A stretch of 64,000 bases of DNA from Micromonospora noduli (GCF_003264365.1 NZ_PYAK01000002.1:124001-188000); one strand, 5' to 3'; counted from the first letter of the stretch, positions 33,262 to 45,168 are shown. Translations and numbers: made by a program. The notes: generated by a model from the sequence alone, not told the origin.

Positions 33262-34856
33262 GAGCGGACCACGGGGCGGCCGGCGCCCACACCGGCACCG
33301 TCGGCGGGGCCGGCGGGGTCGGCCGGGGCACGTCGACCACCTCGGCGGGTCACCGAGCGCAACACCATGACGTCCTCCCGACTGAGCCCGAGGGCGAGCA
33401 CCACGGCGAGGTACGCCGCCACGATCGCGGCCAGACCGACCACAAGCTGCCCGGTCCCGCCCCCGACCAACCACCGCACACCGAAGCCGACGCCCATCGC
33501 GACCAGCGCGGCGACCAGGCCCTTGACCATGCCCGCCGTCACCGGCACGGTGTGCACCTGCGCGCGCACCTGCCAGACCCGGGCGACGTTCACCGCCGCC
33601 AACGACACCGCCCAGGCCACCGCCGCGCCGAGAATGCCGTACGCCGGGATGAGCCAGAGGTTGAGCAGGACGTTGAGCAGCAGGGCCGCGAGGTTGTCCA
33701 CCATGTTGACCGAGACCCGGCCGGACATGTTCAGCAGCGTCCCGCATGGCCCGGTGGCGGCGTTGACGAGCTGGCCGAGCGCCAGCACCACCGTCACCGC
33801 CGCACCACCGGCCAGACCCGGCCCGCCGACCAACCGCAGCAACTGCTCCGGGAAGACCAGCAACGCCACGAAGGCCGGCAACGACAGCCGGAGCACCCAA
33901 CCGGTGGCGACCCGGTAGATCCGGCGGACCTCGTCCAGTCGACCCTGGTGGTAGAGGTGCGCCAGGTGCGGACCGAACGAGGCGTTCACCGGTGCCAGCA
34001 CGAACACCGCGATCGTGACCAACCGGGTCGCCACGTGGTAGACGCCGATCGCGTCGGGACCGTAGTCGAAGAAGCCGAGCAGCAACGCGTCCACCCAGAT
34101 CAGCCCGGTGGACGACAGCGAGGAGACCCAGCTGACTGTGGAGAACCGGAACAGCTCGCCCGGCCGGTACGCGGGCCGGGCGGCGGGCACCCGGCGCACC
34201 AACCGCGCCAGCGCCACGAGAGCGAACCCGGCCGCGCTCCAGCTCGCCACCACCAGCGCCCAGAACGCGCCGGTCAGGCCCGCTCCGAGGGCGAGCGCCA
34301 GCGCGGTGAGCACCAGCCGGGCGCCCGGCTCGTAGACCTGGCCGATGAGCGCGTAGGCCCGTTGCGTGCGCCATCCCCGGGTGGCCGCGAGCGCGGCCTC
34401 GCAGACGGTGGCGGCGGGCAGGCAGAGCGCCGCCAACCGCAGCCCGGTGGTGAGCTGCGGGTCGTGCAGGGCGTCGGCGAGCCACGGTGCGCCGATCGCC
34501 AGACCGAGGGCGATCACTGTGGACGCCACGGCCGAGATGCCGATCCCGAGGCGGATCGCGCCCCGGAGGGCGGCCGGCTCGTCGTCGGCGAGGTGCACCG
34601 CCACGAACCGGGTCAGCCCGGCCCGGAAACCGGAGAGCGAGAGCAGCCCCAGCAGCGACAGCACGGCGTAGACCTGGGCGTACCGGCCGAGTTCGCGTAC
34701 ACCCAGGACCCGGGCCAGCAACAGCATGACCAGGAAGAGCGCCACCTGGCTGAGCACGGCGCTGCCCAGGTTCAGCACACCGCCGCGGGCCATGCCGCGT
34801 ACCTGCTGGTCGCCGGCCTCCGGCGCGGCCGACGACCGGCCGGTCACCTCGCGCAC
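33258..34856 (-). CDS. Polysaccharide flippase (Wzx-like, MOP superfamily)
   Basis: 532 residues, about 12-14 membrane helices. N-terminal GGVLNLGSAVLSQVALFLVMLLLARVLG is the characteristic first helix of polysaccharide_synt/MATE-fold exporters, and charged loops (RLVRRVPAARPAYRPGELFRFS) occur between bundles. It moves undecaprenyl-linked repeat units from the cytoplasmic to the outer leaflet. A 35-residue basic, Pro/Gly-rich cytoplasmic tail ends the protein. Positioned 22 bases after the Wzz-like gene and overlapping the next sulfotransferase gene. Confidence 0.92.
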   Translation of the reverse strand: MREVTGRSSAAPEAGDQQVRGMARGGVLNLGSAVLSQVALFLVMLLLARVLGVRELGRYAQVYAVLSLLGLLSLSGFRAGLTRFVAVHLADDEPAALRGAIRLGIGISAVASTVIALGLAIGAPWLADALHDPQLTTGLRLAALCLPAATVCEAALAATRGWRTQRAYALIGQVYEPGARLVLTALALALGAGLTGAFWALVVASWSAAGFALVALARLVRRVPAARPAYRPGELFRFSTVSWVSSLSSTGLIWVDALLLGFFDYGPDAIGVYHVATRLVTIAVFVLAPVNASFGPHLAHLYHQGRLDEVRRIYRVATGWVLRLSLPAFVALLVFPEQLLRLVGGPGLAGGAAVTVVLALGQLVNAATGPCGTLLNMSGRVSVNMVDNLAALLLNVLLNLWLIPAYGILGAAVAWAVSLAAVNVARVWQVRAQVHTVPVTAGMVKGLVAALVAMGVGFGVRWLVGGGTGQLVVGLAAIVAAYLAVVLALGLSREDVMVLRSVTRRGGRRAPADPAGPADGAGVGAGRPVVRS

Positions 34857-34878
34857 CCGGCGGCCCGTTTCCCGACGG

Positions 34879-35892
34879 TCACGACCGTGCCGCGGTCACG
34901 GTCTCCGCCGGCGCCGAGGGGGCCGCGGTGGTCGCCGCCGGGGCCACCGGCCGGGCGGCGGTACGACCCCGGGAGAGCAGTTCGAGTACGCCCACCAGCA
35001 GCACCCCGAGCAGCAGACCGGCACCGCCCACCGGCAGGGCGGTGCGCACCAGCTCCGTCATCCGGCTCACCTCGTGCGCCTCGCCGATGCTGGTCACCTG
35101 CTTCGGATCGGCAGCCTGGGCCTGCGCCCGCGCCGCCTGCAACCCTTCCCGCGCCTGGGACAGGGCGTTGGTCGCCGCGTCCCGCTGGGCGAGCAGGGCC
35201 TGGTAGTCGGGGAGCTTCGGTCCCAGCTCGTCGAGCTTCTTCTGGGCGGCGGTGATCGCGGCGGTCGCCGCGTCGACACCCCGGCTGTTGCCGACCGCCT
35301 GCATGGAGAGCTGCTGCTGGCGCAGGCTGGTCAGCTCGCCCAGCGTGGCCTGGTAGATCCGGTCCGGCTGGGAGACCTTGTTCGTCTTCTCCCACTCACC
35401 GATCGCCTTGGTCGCCGCGGTGACGTCGGCGTTGGCCGCCTCGACCTCGCCGGTGGCGATGCCGACCTGGGAGGAGAAGAGGAAGGCCAGCGCCCGGGTG
35501 GTGGTCGCGGTCAGCACCGGCGCGACAGTCGCCCGGTCGCCGGCGGTGTACGTCACCTCCAACTGGCTGCTCGCGCCGACCTGGGTGATGGCGAGCCCGT
35601 CACGCAACCGCTCCGGCGGCACCCCGGTGTCAGCGGCCACGTCGGCGAGGACGCGGGGCGAGGTGACCGCCGCGCCGAACGCCGCGACGAACTGGTTCGC
35701 CGCCTGCGTACCGGTGTACTGCGTCCCGGCCGCGCCGCCCACCAGCGCCGGCGCCGCCACGTACGCGGTCCCGCTGAACTGCTGTGGCGCGAACAGGACG
35801 ATGGCGGCCGCGGCGCCGGTGGCGAGCACCGGCACGCCCACGAGTACCCAGAGGCGCCGCCGGGCGACTCGCAGGTAGTCGACGATCTCCAC
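34879..35892 (-). CDS. Wzz-type chain-length / capsule co-polymerase protein (no kinase domain)
   Basis: 337 residues. Begins MEIVDYLRVARRRLWVLVGVPVLATG, the Wzz start with first membrane helix. A long helical region follows (~150-290, with LTSLRQQQLSMQA and KKLDELGPKLPDYQALLAQRDAA), predicted to form an extracytoplasmic coiled coil, and the second membrane helix is near 290-312 (ALPVGGAGLLLGVLLVGVLEL). No Walker motif, so it is the membrane half of a bacterial polysaccharide co-polymerase and lacks the fused tyrosine kinase. It sets chain length of the Wzy polymer. Located between the polymerase and flippase genes. Confidence 0.9.
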   Translation of the reverse strand: MEIVDYLRVARRRLWVLVGVPVLATGAAAAIVLFAPQQFSGTAYVAAPALVGGAAGTQYTGTQAANQFVAAFGAAVTSPRVLADVAADTGVPPERLRDGLAITQVGASSQLEVTYTAGDRATVAPVLTATTTRALAFLFSSQVGIATGEVEAANADVTAATKAIGEWEKTNKVSQPDRIYQATLGELTSLRQQQLSMQAVGNSRGVDAATAAITAAQKKLDELGPKLPDYQALLAQRDAATNALSQAREGLQAARAQAQAADPKQVTSIGEAHEVSRMTELVRTALPVGGAGLLLGVLLVGVLELLSRGRTAARPVAPAATTAAPSAPAETVTAARS

Positions 35893-35916
35893 TTTTTCCC
35901 CAATGCTGTCGTTCAG

Positions 35917-37341
35917 TCAAACCGGGACGGACGTGCCTCGTGGCTGCTCGCCGGTCAGGTTCGGAGCCGGTTGGCGGGCGATCACGCTGGCCGCCGCAGC
36001 GAACGCGACGAAGTACCAGAGGGTGACCACGTTGGAGATGACGTTGGAGGCGGCGCTGACCGCCACGAACGCGGCGGCGCAGCCGGTGAACCCGACGGCG
36101 ACGCCACGCTCCAAACTGCCCGGAGGCGCGCGCCGCAGCGCGGTCCGGGCGGTGTGCAGAAAGGCGAACAGCATCAGCAGGTACGCCCCGAGACCGAGCA
36201 GCCCGGTCTCCACGTACGCCCGCAGGAAGTCGTTGTGCGGCTTCTTCGCCTCGTCGGTCTCACGCTGGGTCATGTTCGGCCCGATGCCGGTCACCGGGTT
36301 CCGGTCGGCGAGCGTGACGATCTCGGTCCAGTAGCCGATCCGCCAGGCCAGGGTGTTTCCGGTCGGGTCTCCGCCGACCGCGCGCGACGTACCGAGTTGG
36401 GCGAAGCGTTCGCCGACGGCGGGCACCAGGGCCACCCCGGCGACCGCCACCACGCAGAGGGTGACCAGCATCCGCTTGCTGCGGTGCAGCGCGGCGACCA
36501 CCACCAGGCCGATCGCCGCGCCGAGCAGGGCGCTGCGGGTGTTGGTGAGCAGCAGGAACAGCAGCGAGAGCGCGAGCAGCACCCCGAGGGACGCCCGCAG
36601 GCGACGATCCAGGAAGCGGTACACCGCGAACCCGAAGATCACCATGAACATCAGGTAGCGGCCGAACGTGGTCGACTGGCTGAACGTGCCGCTGATCCGG
36701 GTGAAGTCGCCCTTAACCTCGGCTGGCGGGTTGCCGAGCAACGACAGCACGACGGTGTAGCCCAGCGCCAGCACCAGCGAGGCGTAGCAGGCGAGCAGGA
36801 CCCGGCGGATCGCCGCGGTGTCCGGCATGAGCTGTTCCAGCACCACGAACATCACCACCACGGTGAGGATCCGCAGCGCCTCCAACAGGCTGTTCGCCGG
36901 CCGGCTGGCACCGAGGGCGCTGACCACGCTGCTGGCGCCGACGAGCAGCATGGCCCAGCTGAGCGGGGAGCCGCGCAACCGCCCGTGCCGGCTGAGCTGT
37001 GCGGCCAGCCAGAGCCCTGCGGCGAGGAGGAACAGCACCGCGAGCAGAGTGGAGGGGTCCACCGCCCGGGCCGTTCCGGCGGAGTCGGCCTGGCCGGCGC
37101 TCGGGCCGGTCAGCTTGAACAGGTCGACGCAGGAGCGCACCGCGAGCATCAGCAGCACGTACCCGGCGAACCGGGTCAGCGCGAGGACGGCCACCGCGAT
37201 CCCCGCGACCGCCGCGAGCGGCAGCACCATGCCCCTGCGATCACCGGCCGCCATGGAGACGCCCGCGACCACCGCCACGACCGCGGCGGCCAGCGCCGCT
37301 CCGCCGGTGAGCAGGCGGGTCGGGTCGAGCCGCCTGGTCAT
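35917..37341 (-). CDS. O-antigen ligase / Wzy-type polymerase family membrane protein
   Basis: 474 residues, about 12 membrane helices. The Wzy_C/WaaL-type large outer loop contains TGIGPNMTQRETDEAKKPHNDFLRAYVETGLLG; the PHNDFL motif with conserved His is the family signature. It joins repeat units into a polymer, or transfers a polymer to an acceptor, at the outer membrane leaflet. Start set at the ATG before RRLDPTRLL because earlier residues are unlike family members. First gene of the Wzy-Wzz-Wzx-sulfotransferase transcript (24 bases to the Wzz gene). Confidence 0.9.
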   Translation of the reverse strand: MTRRLDPTRLLTGGAALAAAVVAVVAGVSMAAGDRRGMVLPLAAVAGIAVAVLALTRFAGYVLLMLAVRSCVDLFKLTGPSAGQADSAGTARAVDPSTLLAVLFLLAAGLWLAAQLSRHGRLRGSPLSWAMLLVGASSVVSALGASRPANSLLEALRILTVVVMFVVLEQLMPDTAAIRRVLLACYASLVLALGYTVVLSLLGNPPAEVKGDFTRISGTFSQSTTFGRYLMFMVIFGFAVYRFLDRRLRASLGVLLALSLLFLLLTNTRSALLGAAIGLVVVAALHRSKRMLVTLCVVAVAGVALVPAVGERFAQLGTSRAVGGDPTGNTLAWRIGYWTEIVTLADRNPVTGIGPNMTQRETDEAKKPHNDFLRAYVETGLLGLGAYLLMLFAFLHTARTALRRAPPGSLERGVAVGFTGCAAAFVAVSAASNVISNVVTLWYFVAFAAAASVIARQPAPNLTGEQPRGTSVPV

Positions 37342-37554
37342 GAGCGGAGTGACCTGCTGCGTGTGTTGTTCCACTGATCCCACTGAACTGAATCGGCGCT
37401 GCCCGGCCGCTGCCGGGCGCGGCCAACCGATGTCCTCCCGGCACAAGATCGGTTCAATCTAGTCCTGTCGCCTCGACGGCAGAAGGGGCCGTTGCACCGA
37501 CTGCTCCGTCCCCCGGGAAGCTGATCCGACACTCCCCCGCCTGACGCCGGCCGG

Positions 37555-38847
37555 TCAGTCGGCGGCCCCCGTGGGTCGTGCCCGGGCCCGTCGGCCCGGC
37601 TCCGGAGCCAGCCGGAGATAGAGCTGCTCCAACTCGCGGGCGGCGGTGTCCCAGCTGTACCGGTTGGTGATCCGCTCTCCCAGCGCAACCGCACCGGCCC
37701 GTTCAGCCGGCAGATCGGCGAGCAGCGACGTCAACGCCCGGACCAGGTCGTCCTCGTCGCCGTCGCGGAACAACCGCCCGCCGGCGGTGTCGGACTTGAG
37801 TACCTCGACGTGCGGCGCGATGTCGCTGGCGACCACCGGCAGCCCGTACGCGGCCGCCTCCAGCAACGTCAACGGCAGTCCCTCCAACCGGGACGGTTGA
37901 ACGAAGGCGGCGGCACCGGCGTACAGCTCGGCGAGCAGGTCGCCGTAGGCGAACCCGGTGAAGACGATCCGGTCGTCGGAGCCGGCTTCCCGGCGCAGCC
38001 GGTCCACGAAGTCGTCGGTGAACGACGACCCGCCGACGATCGCCAGGCGCATCGGGGTCTCGGTTCGACGGAAGGCCCGGATCAGCAGGTCGGCCGCCTT
38101 TTCCGGCACCAGCCGACCGACCAGCAGCAGGTAGCCGCCGGGGGTCAGCCCGAACCGTTCCTGGATCTGGCGGGTCCGCGTCGGCCGGGCCGGATTCACG
38201 CCGTTCGGGATGTAGGTCGTGGGACGGCCGAACCGGTCGGAGTAGTGGGCGGCGAGCCCCTGGGAGACCGCCACCCGCTGGTGCGGGACGTACCCGCTGA
38301 ACCAGTGGGCGCTGCCCAGCACCGCCCGCGCTGCGAGCCCCCACTTGCCCCGCTGGTTGTCCAGCCCGTGCACGGTCAACACCACGCGCGCCCGGGACAG
38401 GGCACGCGGAAGTGGGGCGACCAGGGCCGGCCCGAGCCCGTGGTAGTGCACGATGTCGGGCCGCGCGGCCATCGCCGCCATGGTCGAGGTCGCCGCGTGC
38501 ACGATGGCGTCGAGGTGCTTGCTCGCGATCGTGTGGGTCTGACGCAGCCGTACGCCCCGGTAGCCGTCGGCGGGTGTCTCGCCGTAGCTCCGACGGCAGT
38601 AGACGGTGACCTCGTGGCCGTAGCTCGCGAGCCGGCTGGCCATCTCCTCCACGTGCCGTTCAATCCCACCGTAGGTCGCCGGCATCCCCTTCTGGCCGAT
38701 CATCGCGATCCGCAGCGGTCGCCAGGCGACGGCGCTGTCGGCGACGCCCGCTCGGGACCGCCGGGCGGGGACCACCCGCTGCCGGGGTATCGCAGGGCTT
38801 GCGGCGTGCTGGTCCACGTCCTCGGCCTGCAGGTCGGGATGGGCCAC
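37555..38847 (-). CDS. Glycosyltransferase family 4
   Basis: 430 residues from a GTG with GGGAG seven bases upstream. An extra ~40-residue N-terminus precedes RIAMIGQKGMPATYGGIERHVEEMA, the start of GT4 enzymes related to PelF/rhamnosyl transferases. The C-terminal half has LLLVGRLVPEKAADLLIRAF and the E-x7-E motif EGLPLTLLE before AAAYGLPVVASDIAPHVEVL. It is the second GT4 of the locus, on the same strand as the polymerase gene, 213 bases upstream of it. No initiating sugar-phosphate transferase lies in the window, so the first step must be encoded elsewhere. Confidence 0.93.
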   Translation of the reverse strand: MAHPDLQAEDVDQHAASPAIPRQRVVPARRSRAGVADSAVAWRPLRIAMIGQKGMPATYGGIERHVEEMASRLASYGHEVTVYCRRSYGETPADGYRGVRLRQTHTIASKHLDAIVHAATSTMAAMAARPDIVHYHGLGPALVAPLPRALSRARVVLTVHGLDNQRGKWGLAARAVLGSAHWFSGYVPHQRVAVSQGLAAHYSDRFGRPTTYIPNGVNPARPTRTRQIQERFGLTPGGYLLLVGRLVPEKAADLLIRAFRRTETPMRLAIVGGSSFTDDFVDRLRREAGSDDRIVFTGFAYGDLLAELYAGAAAFVQPSRLEGLPLTLLEAAAYGLPVVASDIAPHVEVLKSDTAGGRLFRDGDEDDLVRALTSLLADLPAERAGAVALGERITNRYSWDTAARELEQLYLRLAPEPGRRARARPTGAAD

Positions 38848-39039
38848 GTTGACTCCCTGCGTGACTAGGTCCGCGCCCGCCGCCCGGGCAGGGTCAACAC
38901 CTTGCCATGGATGGGCCCGTCCGCCAGCTGATCAATGAGACAGGAAAATCATCCATGGGATTCGTCGCGAAGGGAATGGCACCGGGGGTGACATCAAGGT
39001 GGACGGCGCTGGTCCCGCGTCGAACGGCACGCAAAGGGC

Positions 39040-39082
39040 GACGAGCCCCGGTCGATCACGTGCGGATCGGCCGGGGCTCGTC
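39040..39082. terminator. Hairpin terminator after katG
   Basis: GACGAGCCCCGG and CCGGGGCTCGTC, a perfect 12-bp stem, with a loop that can add further GATC pairing. It lies 11 bases beyond the katG stop on the minus strand. Confidence 0.8.
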
Positions 39083-39093
39083 GGTGGTACCTG

Positions 39094-41834
<2,741 letters not shown>

Positions 41835-41835
41835 T

Positions 41836-41862
41836 AGCTCACTATTTTGGAATGAATCAAGT
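41836..41862 (-). promoter_or_regulatory. furA-katG promoter with FurA-type operator
   Basis: On the minus strand, TTGATT (a -35 candidate) followed by CATTCCAAAATAGTGAG and then TAGTGT. The A/T-rich GATTCATTCCAAAATAGT core resembles, from memory, the autoregulatory FurA site upstream of mycobacterial and Streptomyces furA-katG operons. Confidence 0.65.
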
Positions 41863-42020
41863 TTTGCGCCGCCCGTGGTGCCCCGACGGCGGACGATTCA
41901 CCCGAGGTTAACCTGCGGGAGGAAAAAAATCGGACAGCCATGTCGAGAAGTGCCGACCGGCTTCGTCCCCGGAGTGAACGTGACCACGATGGGTCACAGC
42001 CAGCACCGAGGAGCATCACG

Positions 42021-42428
42021 ATGGCGAAGTACCTGCTGCTCAAGCACTACCGGGGCGGCCCGGCCGCGGTCAACGACGTGCCGATGGACCAGTGGACCCC
42101 GGCGGAGATCTCGGCCCACATGCAGTACATGCGCGACTTCGCGGCCCGACTCGAGGGCACCGGAGAGTTCGTCGACGGTCAGGCACTCGCCCCCGAGGGG
42201 ACGTTCGTCCGGTACGACGGCGAGGGCCGCCCGCCGGTCACCGACGGTCCCTTCGCCGAGACCAAGGATCTCATCGCCGGTTGGATGGTGATCGACGTCG
42301 ACAGTTACGACCGGGCCGTCGAGCTGGCCGGGGAGCTGTCGGCCGCTCCCGGGGCGGGCGGGAAGCCGATCCACGAGTGGCTGGAGCTGCGCCCGTTCCT
42401 GAGCGAGCCCCCCACCATCACGGAGTGA
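42021..42428 (+). CDS. YCII/DGPF-domain protein
   Basis: 135 residues from the ATG after GAGGAG. The name-giving motif is present as VTDGPFAETKDLIAGWMVIDVDSYDRAVELA, and the N-terminus KYLLLKHYRGG is typical. DGPF proteins have a ferredoxin-like dimeric fold and are nearly always encoded next to ECF42 sigma factors, as here: the sigma gene begins at or just after this stop codon. Biochemical activity is unknown; it may act as sensor or partner of the sigma factor. Confidence 0.93.
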   Translation: MAKYLLLKHYRGGPAAVNDVPMDQWTPAEISAHMQYMRDFAARLEGTGEFVDGQALAPEGTFVRYDGEGRPPVTDGPFAETKDLIAGWMVIDVDSYDRAVELAGELSAAPGAGGKPIHEWLELRPFLSEPPTITE

Positions 42429-42436
42429 CGGCCCCG

Positions 42437-43582
42437 ATGGACGAGACGCTGCTGCGCAGCCTCACGCCGAGCGTCCTCGGGATCCTCGTCCGCCGCGGAA
42501 TCGACTTCGCGGCGGCCGAGGACGCCGTGCAGGACGCCCTTGTCGAGGCGGTCCGGGTCTGGCCGGCCGACCCGCCGCGCGACCCGAAGGGCTGGCTCAC
42601 CACTGTGGCGTGGCGACGGTTCCTCGACGCGGCGCGGGCCGACGCCGCTCGCCGTCGGCGCGAGGATCTCGTCGACGAGGAGCCGGCGCCAGGGCCCGCT
42701 CCCACGGTGGACGACACGCTCCAGCTCTACTTCCTGTGCGCCCACCCGTCGCTGACGCCCTCGTCCGCGGTCGCGCTCACGCTGCGCGCCGTCGGCGGGC
42801 TGACCACCCGGCAGATCGCCCACGCCTACCTGGTGCCCGAGGCGACCATGGCGCAGCGCATCAGCAGGGCCAAGCGCACCGTCTCCGGGCTGCGCTTCGA
42901 CCGACCCGGTGACGTCGCCACCGTGCTGCGCGTCCTCTACCTGGTCTTCAACGAGGGCTACTCCGGTGACGTGGACCTCGCCGCCGAGGCCATCCGGCTC
43001 ACCCGGCAGCTCGCGGCCGCGATCGACCACCCCGAGGTGGCGGGGCTGCTCGCCCTCATGCTGTTGCACCACGCCCGGCGCGCCGCCCGGACCGCGCCCG
43101 ACGGCAGCCTGGTGCCACTCGCCGAGCAGGACCGCAGCCGCTGGGACACCCGGTCGATCGCCGAGGGCGTCGAGATCCTGCAGGCGGCCCTGGCCCGCGA
43201 CCAACTGGGCGAGTTCCAGGCCCAGGCGGCCATCGCGGCGCTGCACGCGGACGCGCCGACCGCCGCGGAGACCGACTGGGTGCAGATCGTGGAGTGGTAC
43301 GACGAACTCGCGCGCCTGACCGCGAACCCGGTCGTCCGACTCAACCGCGCGGTGGCGGTCGGTGAGGCCGACGGCCCCCGGGCCGGCCTGACGGCGCTCG
43401 CGGCGGTGGACGACGCGCTGCCCCGGTACACGGCCGTGGCGGCGTACCTGCACGAGCGCGACGGCGATCCGGCAACGGCGGCGCGGCTGTACGCCGAGGC
43501 CGCCCAGCAGGCCCCCAACCTCGCCGAACGCGACCATCTGACCCGCCAGGCCGCCCGGCTCAACGCCCTGCGGCGTCGCTGA
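42437..43582 (+). CDS. ECF42-type sigma factor with C-terminal TPR-like extension
   Basis: 381 residues; an in-frame GTG at 42425, overlapping the DGPF stop as GTGA, is an alternative start. Sigma region 2 (~1-75) contains FAAAEDAVQDALVEAVRVWP and PKGWLTTVAWRRFLDAAR, and region 4 contains GGLTTRQIAHAYLVPEATMAQRISRAKRTV. The remaining ~200 residues (LYLVFNEGYSGD, LHHARRAARTAPDGSLVPLAEQDRSRWD, LNRAVAVGEADGP) are the conserved helical extension of ECF42 factors, which takes the place of a separate anti-sigma factor. It directs RNA polymerase to its own regulon, usually including the DGPF gene. Confidence 0.94.
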   Translation: MDETLLRSLTPSVLGILVRRGIDFAAAEDAVQDALVEAVRVWPADPPRDPKGWLTTVAWRRFLDAARADAARRRREDLVDEEPAPGPAPTVDDTLQLYFLCAHPSLTPSSAVALTLRAVGGLTTRQIAHAYLVPEATMAQRISRAKRTVSGLRFDRPGDVATVLRVLYLVFNEGYSGDVDLAAEAIRLTRQLAAAIDHPEVAGLLALMLLHHARRAARTAPDGSLVPLAEQDRSRWDTRSIAEGVEILQAALARDQLGEFQAQAAIAALHADAPTAAETDWVQIVEWYDELARLTANPVVRLNRAVAVGEADGPRAGLTALAAVDDALPRYTAVAAYLHERDGDPATAARLYAEAAQQAPNLAERDHLTRQAARLNALRRR

Positions 43583-44013
43583 CCGCTCGAGCAACGGGAG
43601 CGTCTGCCCGTGCCACTGGCCACGGCCAGGCCACCTGGTCCGGAAAGTCTCCGGAACTTCCGGCAGCCCTCAGCCTGACCGGTGTTCGGCTGTTGCGACG
43701 CCGCGGTGACCGCCCTGGACTCTGATCGACTACTGACCTGGATGGATGCCGCTCCGGCGATGACGGCGGTGTTGCCACGCCGTTTCCGGAAATTGTTGAC
43801 AAGTCGACGGCTGGGTTAATACGGTCGCCATCGACGGCGCTCGATTGTCGTCAGCACCAGCCACCACGACCCACTTCTCCGGTCGTCGTGCAGGACGACC
43901 GGCCCACCACCACCGAGCGGTACGACGCCGTGGCCGTTACCCGACCACCGGCAGCCTGCCGAGGCGTACCGCGCCGCTGGCCCCCGCCAGCCGTCAGAGG
44001 AGGCAACAGTTCC
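43583..44013 (+). promoter_or_regulatory. 431-base region upstream of the xylanase gene
   Basis: No supported gene. It holds CCGGAA...TTCCGG (43640-43663) with an extra TCCGGAA inside, and a perfect TTTCCGGAAA palindrome (43783-43792) four bases before TTGACA (43796-43801). After a 15-base spacer follows TAATAC (43817-43822), giving a recognisable promoter. A ~185-base leader would follow, ending in GAGGAGG (43997-44003), the ribosome site of the xylanase. The repeated TTCCGG sites are operator candidates for xylan-dependent control. Confidence 0.55.
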
Positions 44014-45039
44014 ATGACCGACACCAGCCACACCAAACCGAGAGGCCGCGGCCGCATGCGGTTGCTCCTGGGCGCCGCATGCGCCGCCGTCGTGGCCGTC
44101 GCCGGCACGATGACGGCCACCAACGCGTACGCCGAGGCCGACCGGACCCTCACGTCGAACCTCACCGGCACGCACAACGGGTACTACTTCTCGTTCTGGA
44201 AGGACAGCGGCAACGCCAGCATGACGCTGCGCGCCGACGGCCGATACACCAGCAGTTGGGACAGGAGCACCAACAACTGGGTCGGCGGCAAGGGCTGGGC
44301 CACCGGCAACCGTCGGACGGTCACCTACTCGGGCAGCTACAACCCGGGTAACAACAACACCTACCTCGCCCTGTACGGATGGACGCGCAACCCGCTCATC
44401 GAGTACTACGTGGTGGAGAACTTCGGCAGCTACAACCCGAGCAGCGGCGCCACCCGGATGGGCACGGTCACCACTGACGGCGGCACCTACGACATCCTCC
44501 GCAGCCAGCGGGTCAACGCCCCGTCGATCGACGGCAACCAGACGTTCTACCAGTTCTGGAGCGTCCGCCAGCAGAAGCGCTCGAGCGGCACCATCACCAC
44601 CGCCAACCACTTCGACGCCTGGGCCCGGGCCGGCCTGAACCTCGGCACCAACCACAGCTACCAGGTCATGGCCACCGAGGGTTACCAGAGCAGCGGAAGC
44701 TCCGACATCACCGTCCGGGAGGGCAGCGGCGGCGGCAACCCGACCACCCCGCCCCCCACCGGCAACCCGGGGACCGGAAACTGCAACGCGACGATCTCCG
44801 CCGGCCAGCAGTGGGGTGACCGGTTCAACCTCAACGTCGCGGTCAGCGGCACCAACAACTGGGTCGTCAGCCTCGGCCTCGGTGGCGGTCAGAGCATTCA
44901 GAACAGCTGGAACGCCGCCGTCAACGGCAACAGCGGCACCGTCACCGCGACGCCGAACGGCAACGGCAACAACTTCGGCGTAACGATCATGGCCAACGGC
45001 AACTGGAACTGGCCGACGATCAGCTGTCGCACCAGTTGA
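44014..45039 (+). CDS. Endo-1,4-beta-xylanase GH11 with CBM2-like module
   Basis: 341 residues, start fixed by GAGGAGG ten bases upstream. A ~40-residue signal peptide (ends TNAYA) precedes a complete GH11 jelly roll (~43-236). Catalytic Glu130 lies in [13 protein letters not shown] (nucleophile) and Glu222 in [14 protein letters not shown] (acid/base). A Gly/Pro/Thr linker (~237-255) joins a ~85-residue carbohydrate-binding module starting at [16 protein letters not shown] and ending in Cys, like family 2. The secreted enzyme cuts xylan internally. The gene is monocistronic, with a perfect hairpin terminator behind. Confidence 0.96.
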   Translation: MTDTSHTKPRGRGRMRLLLGAACAAVVAVAGTMTATNAYAEADRTLTSNLTGTHNGYYFSFWKDSGNASMTLRADGRYTSSWDRSTNNWVGGKGWATGNRRTVTYSGSYNPGNNNTYLALYGWTRNPLIEYYVVENFGSYNPSSGATRMGTVTTDGGTYDILRSQRVNAPSIDGNQTFYQFWSVRQQKRSSGTITTANHFDAWARAGLNLGTNHSYQVMATEGYQSSGSSDITVREGSGGGNPTTPPPTGNPGTGNCNATISAGQQWGDRFNLNVAVSGTNNWVVSLGLGGGQSIQNSWNAAVNGNSGTVTATPNGNGNNFGVTIMANGNWNWPTISCRTS

Positions 45040-45065
45040 CGCCGATCAGTTCCTGACATCGCACC

Positions 45066-45097
45066 ACTGGCGTGGCGGCCTCGGTCGCCACGCCAGT
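45066..45097. terminator. Hairpin terminator after the xylanase gene
   Basis: ACTGGCGTGGCG and CGCCACGCCAGT form a perfect 12-bp stem with an 8-base loop, 27 bases after the stop codon. Confidence 0.85.
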
Positions 45098-45168
45098 CTG
45101 CGTTGCGCAGGCAACCCCCGTCCGCCTCGGCGTCCATGGCGGCCACGGGCCGACCCCGCTCGACGTGC

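Noticed and set aside
38905..38958. CCATGGAT and ATCCATGG, an 8-bp inverted repeat 38 bases apart upstream of the second GT4 gene
   Set aside because: Short arms with wide spacing could arise by chance; no supporting promoter element seen, so not listed as a feature.
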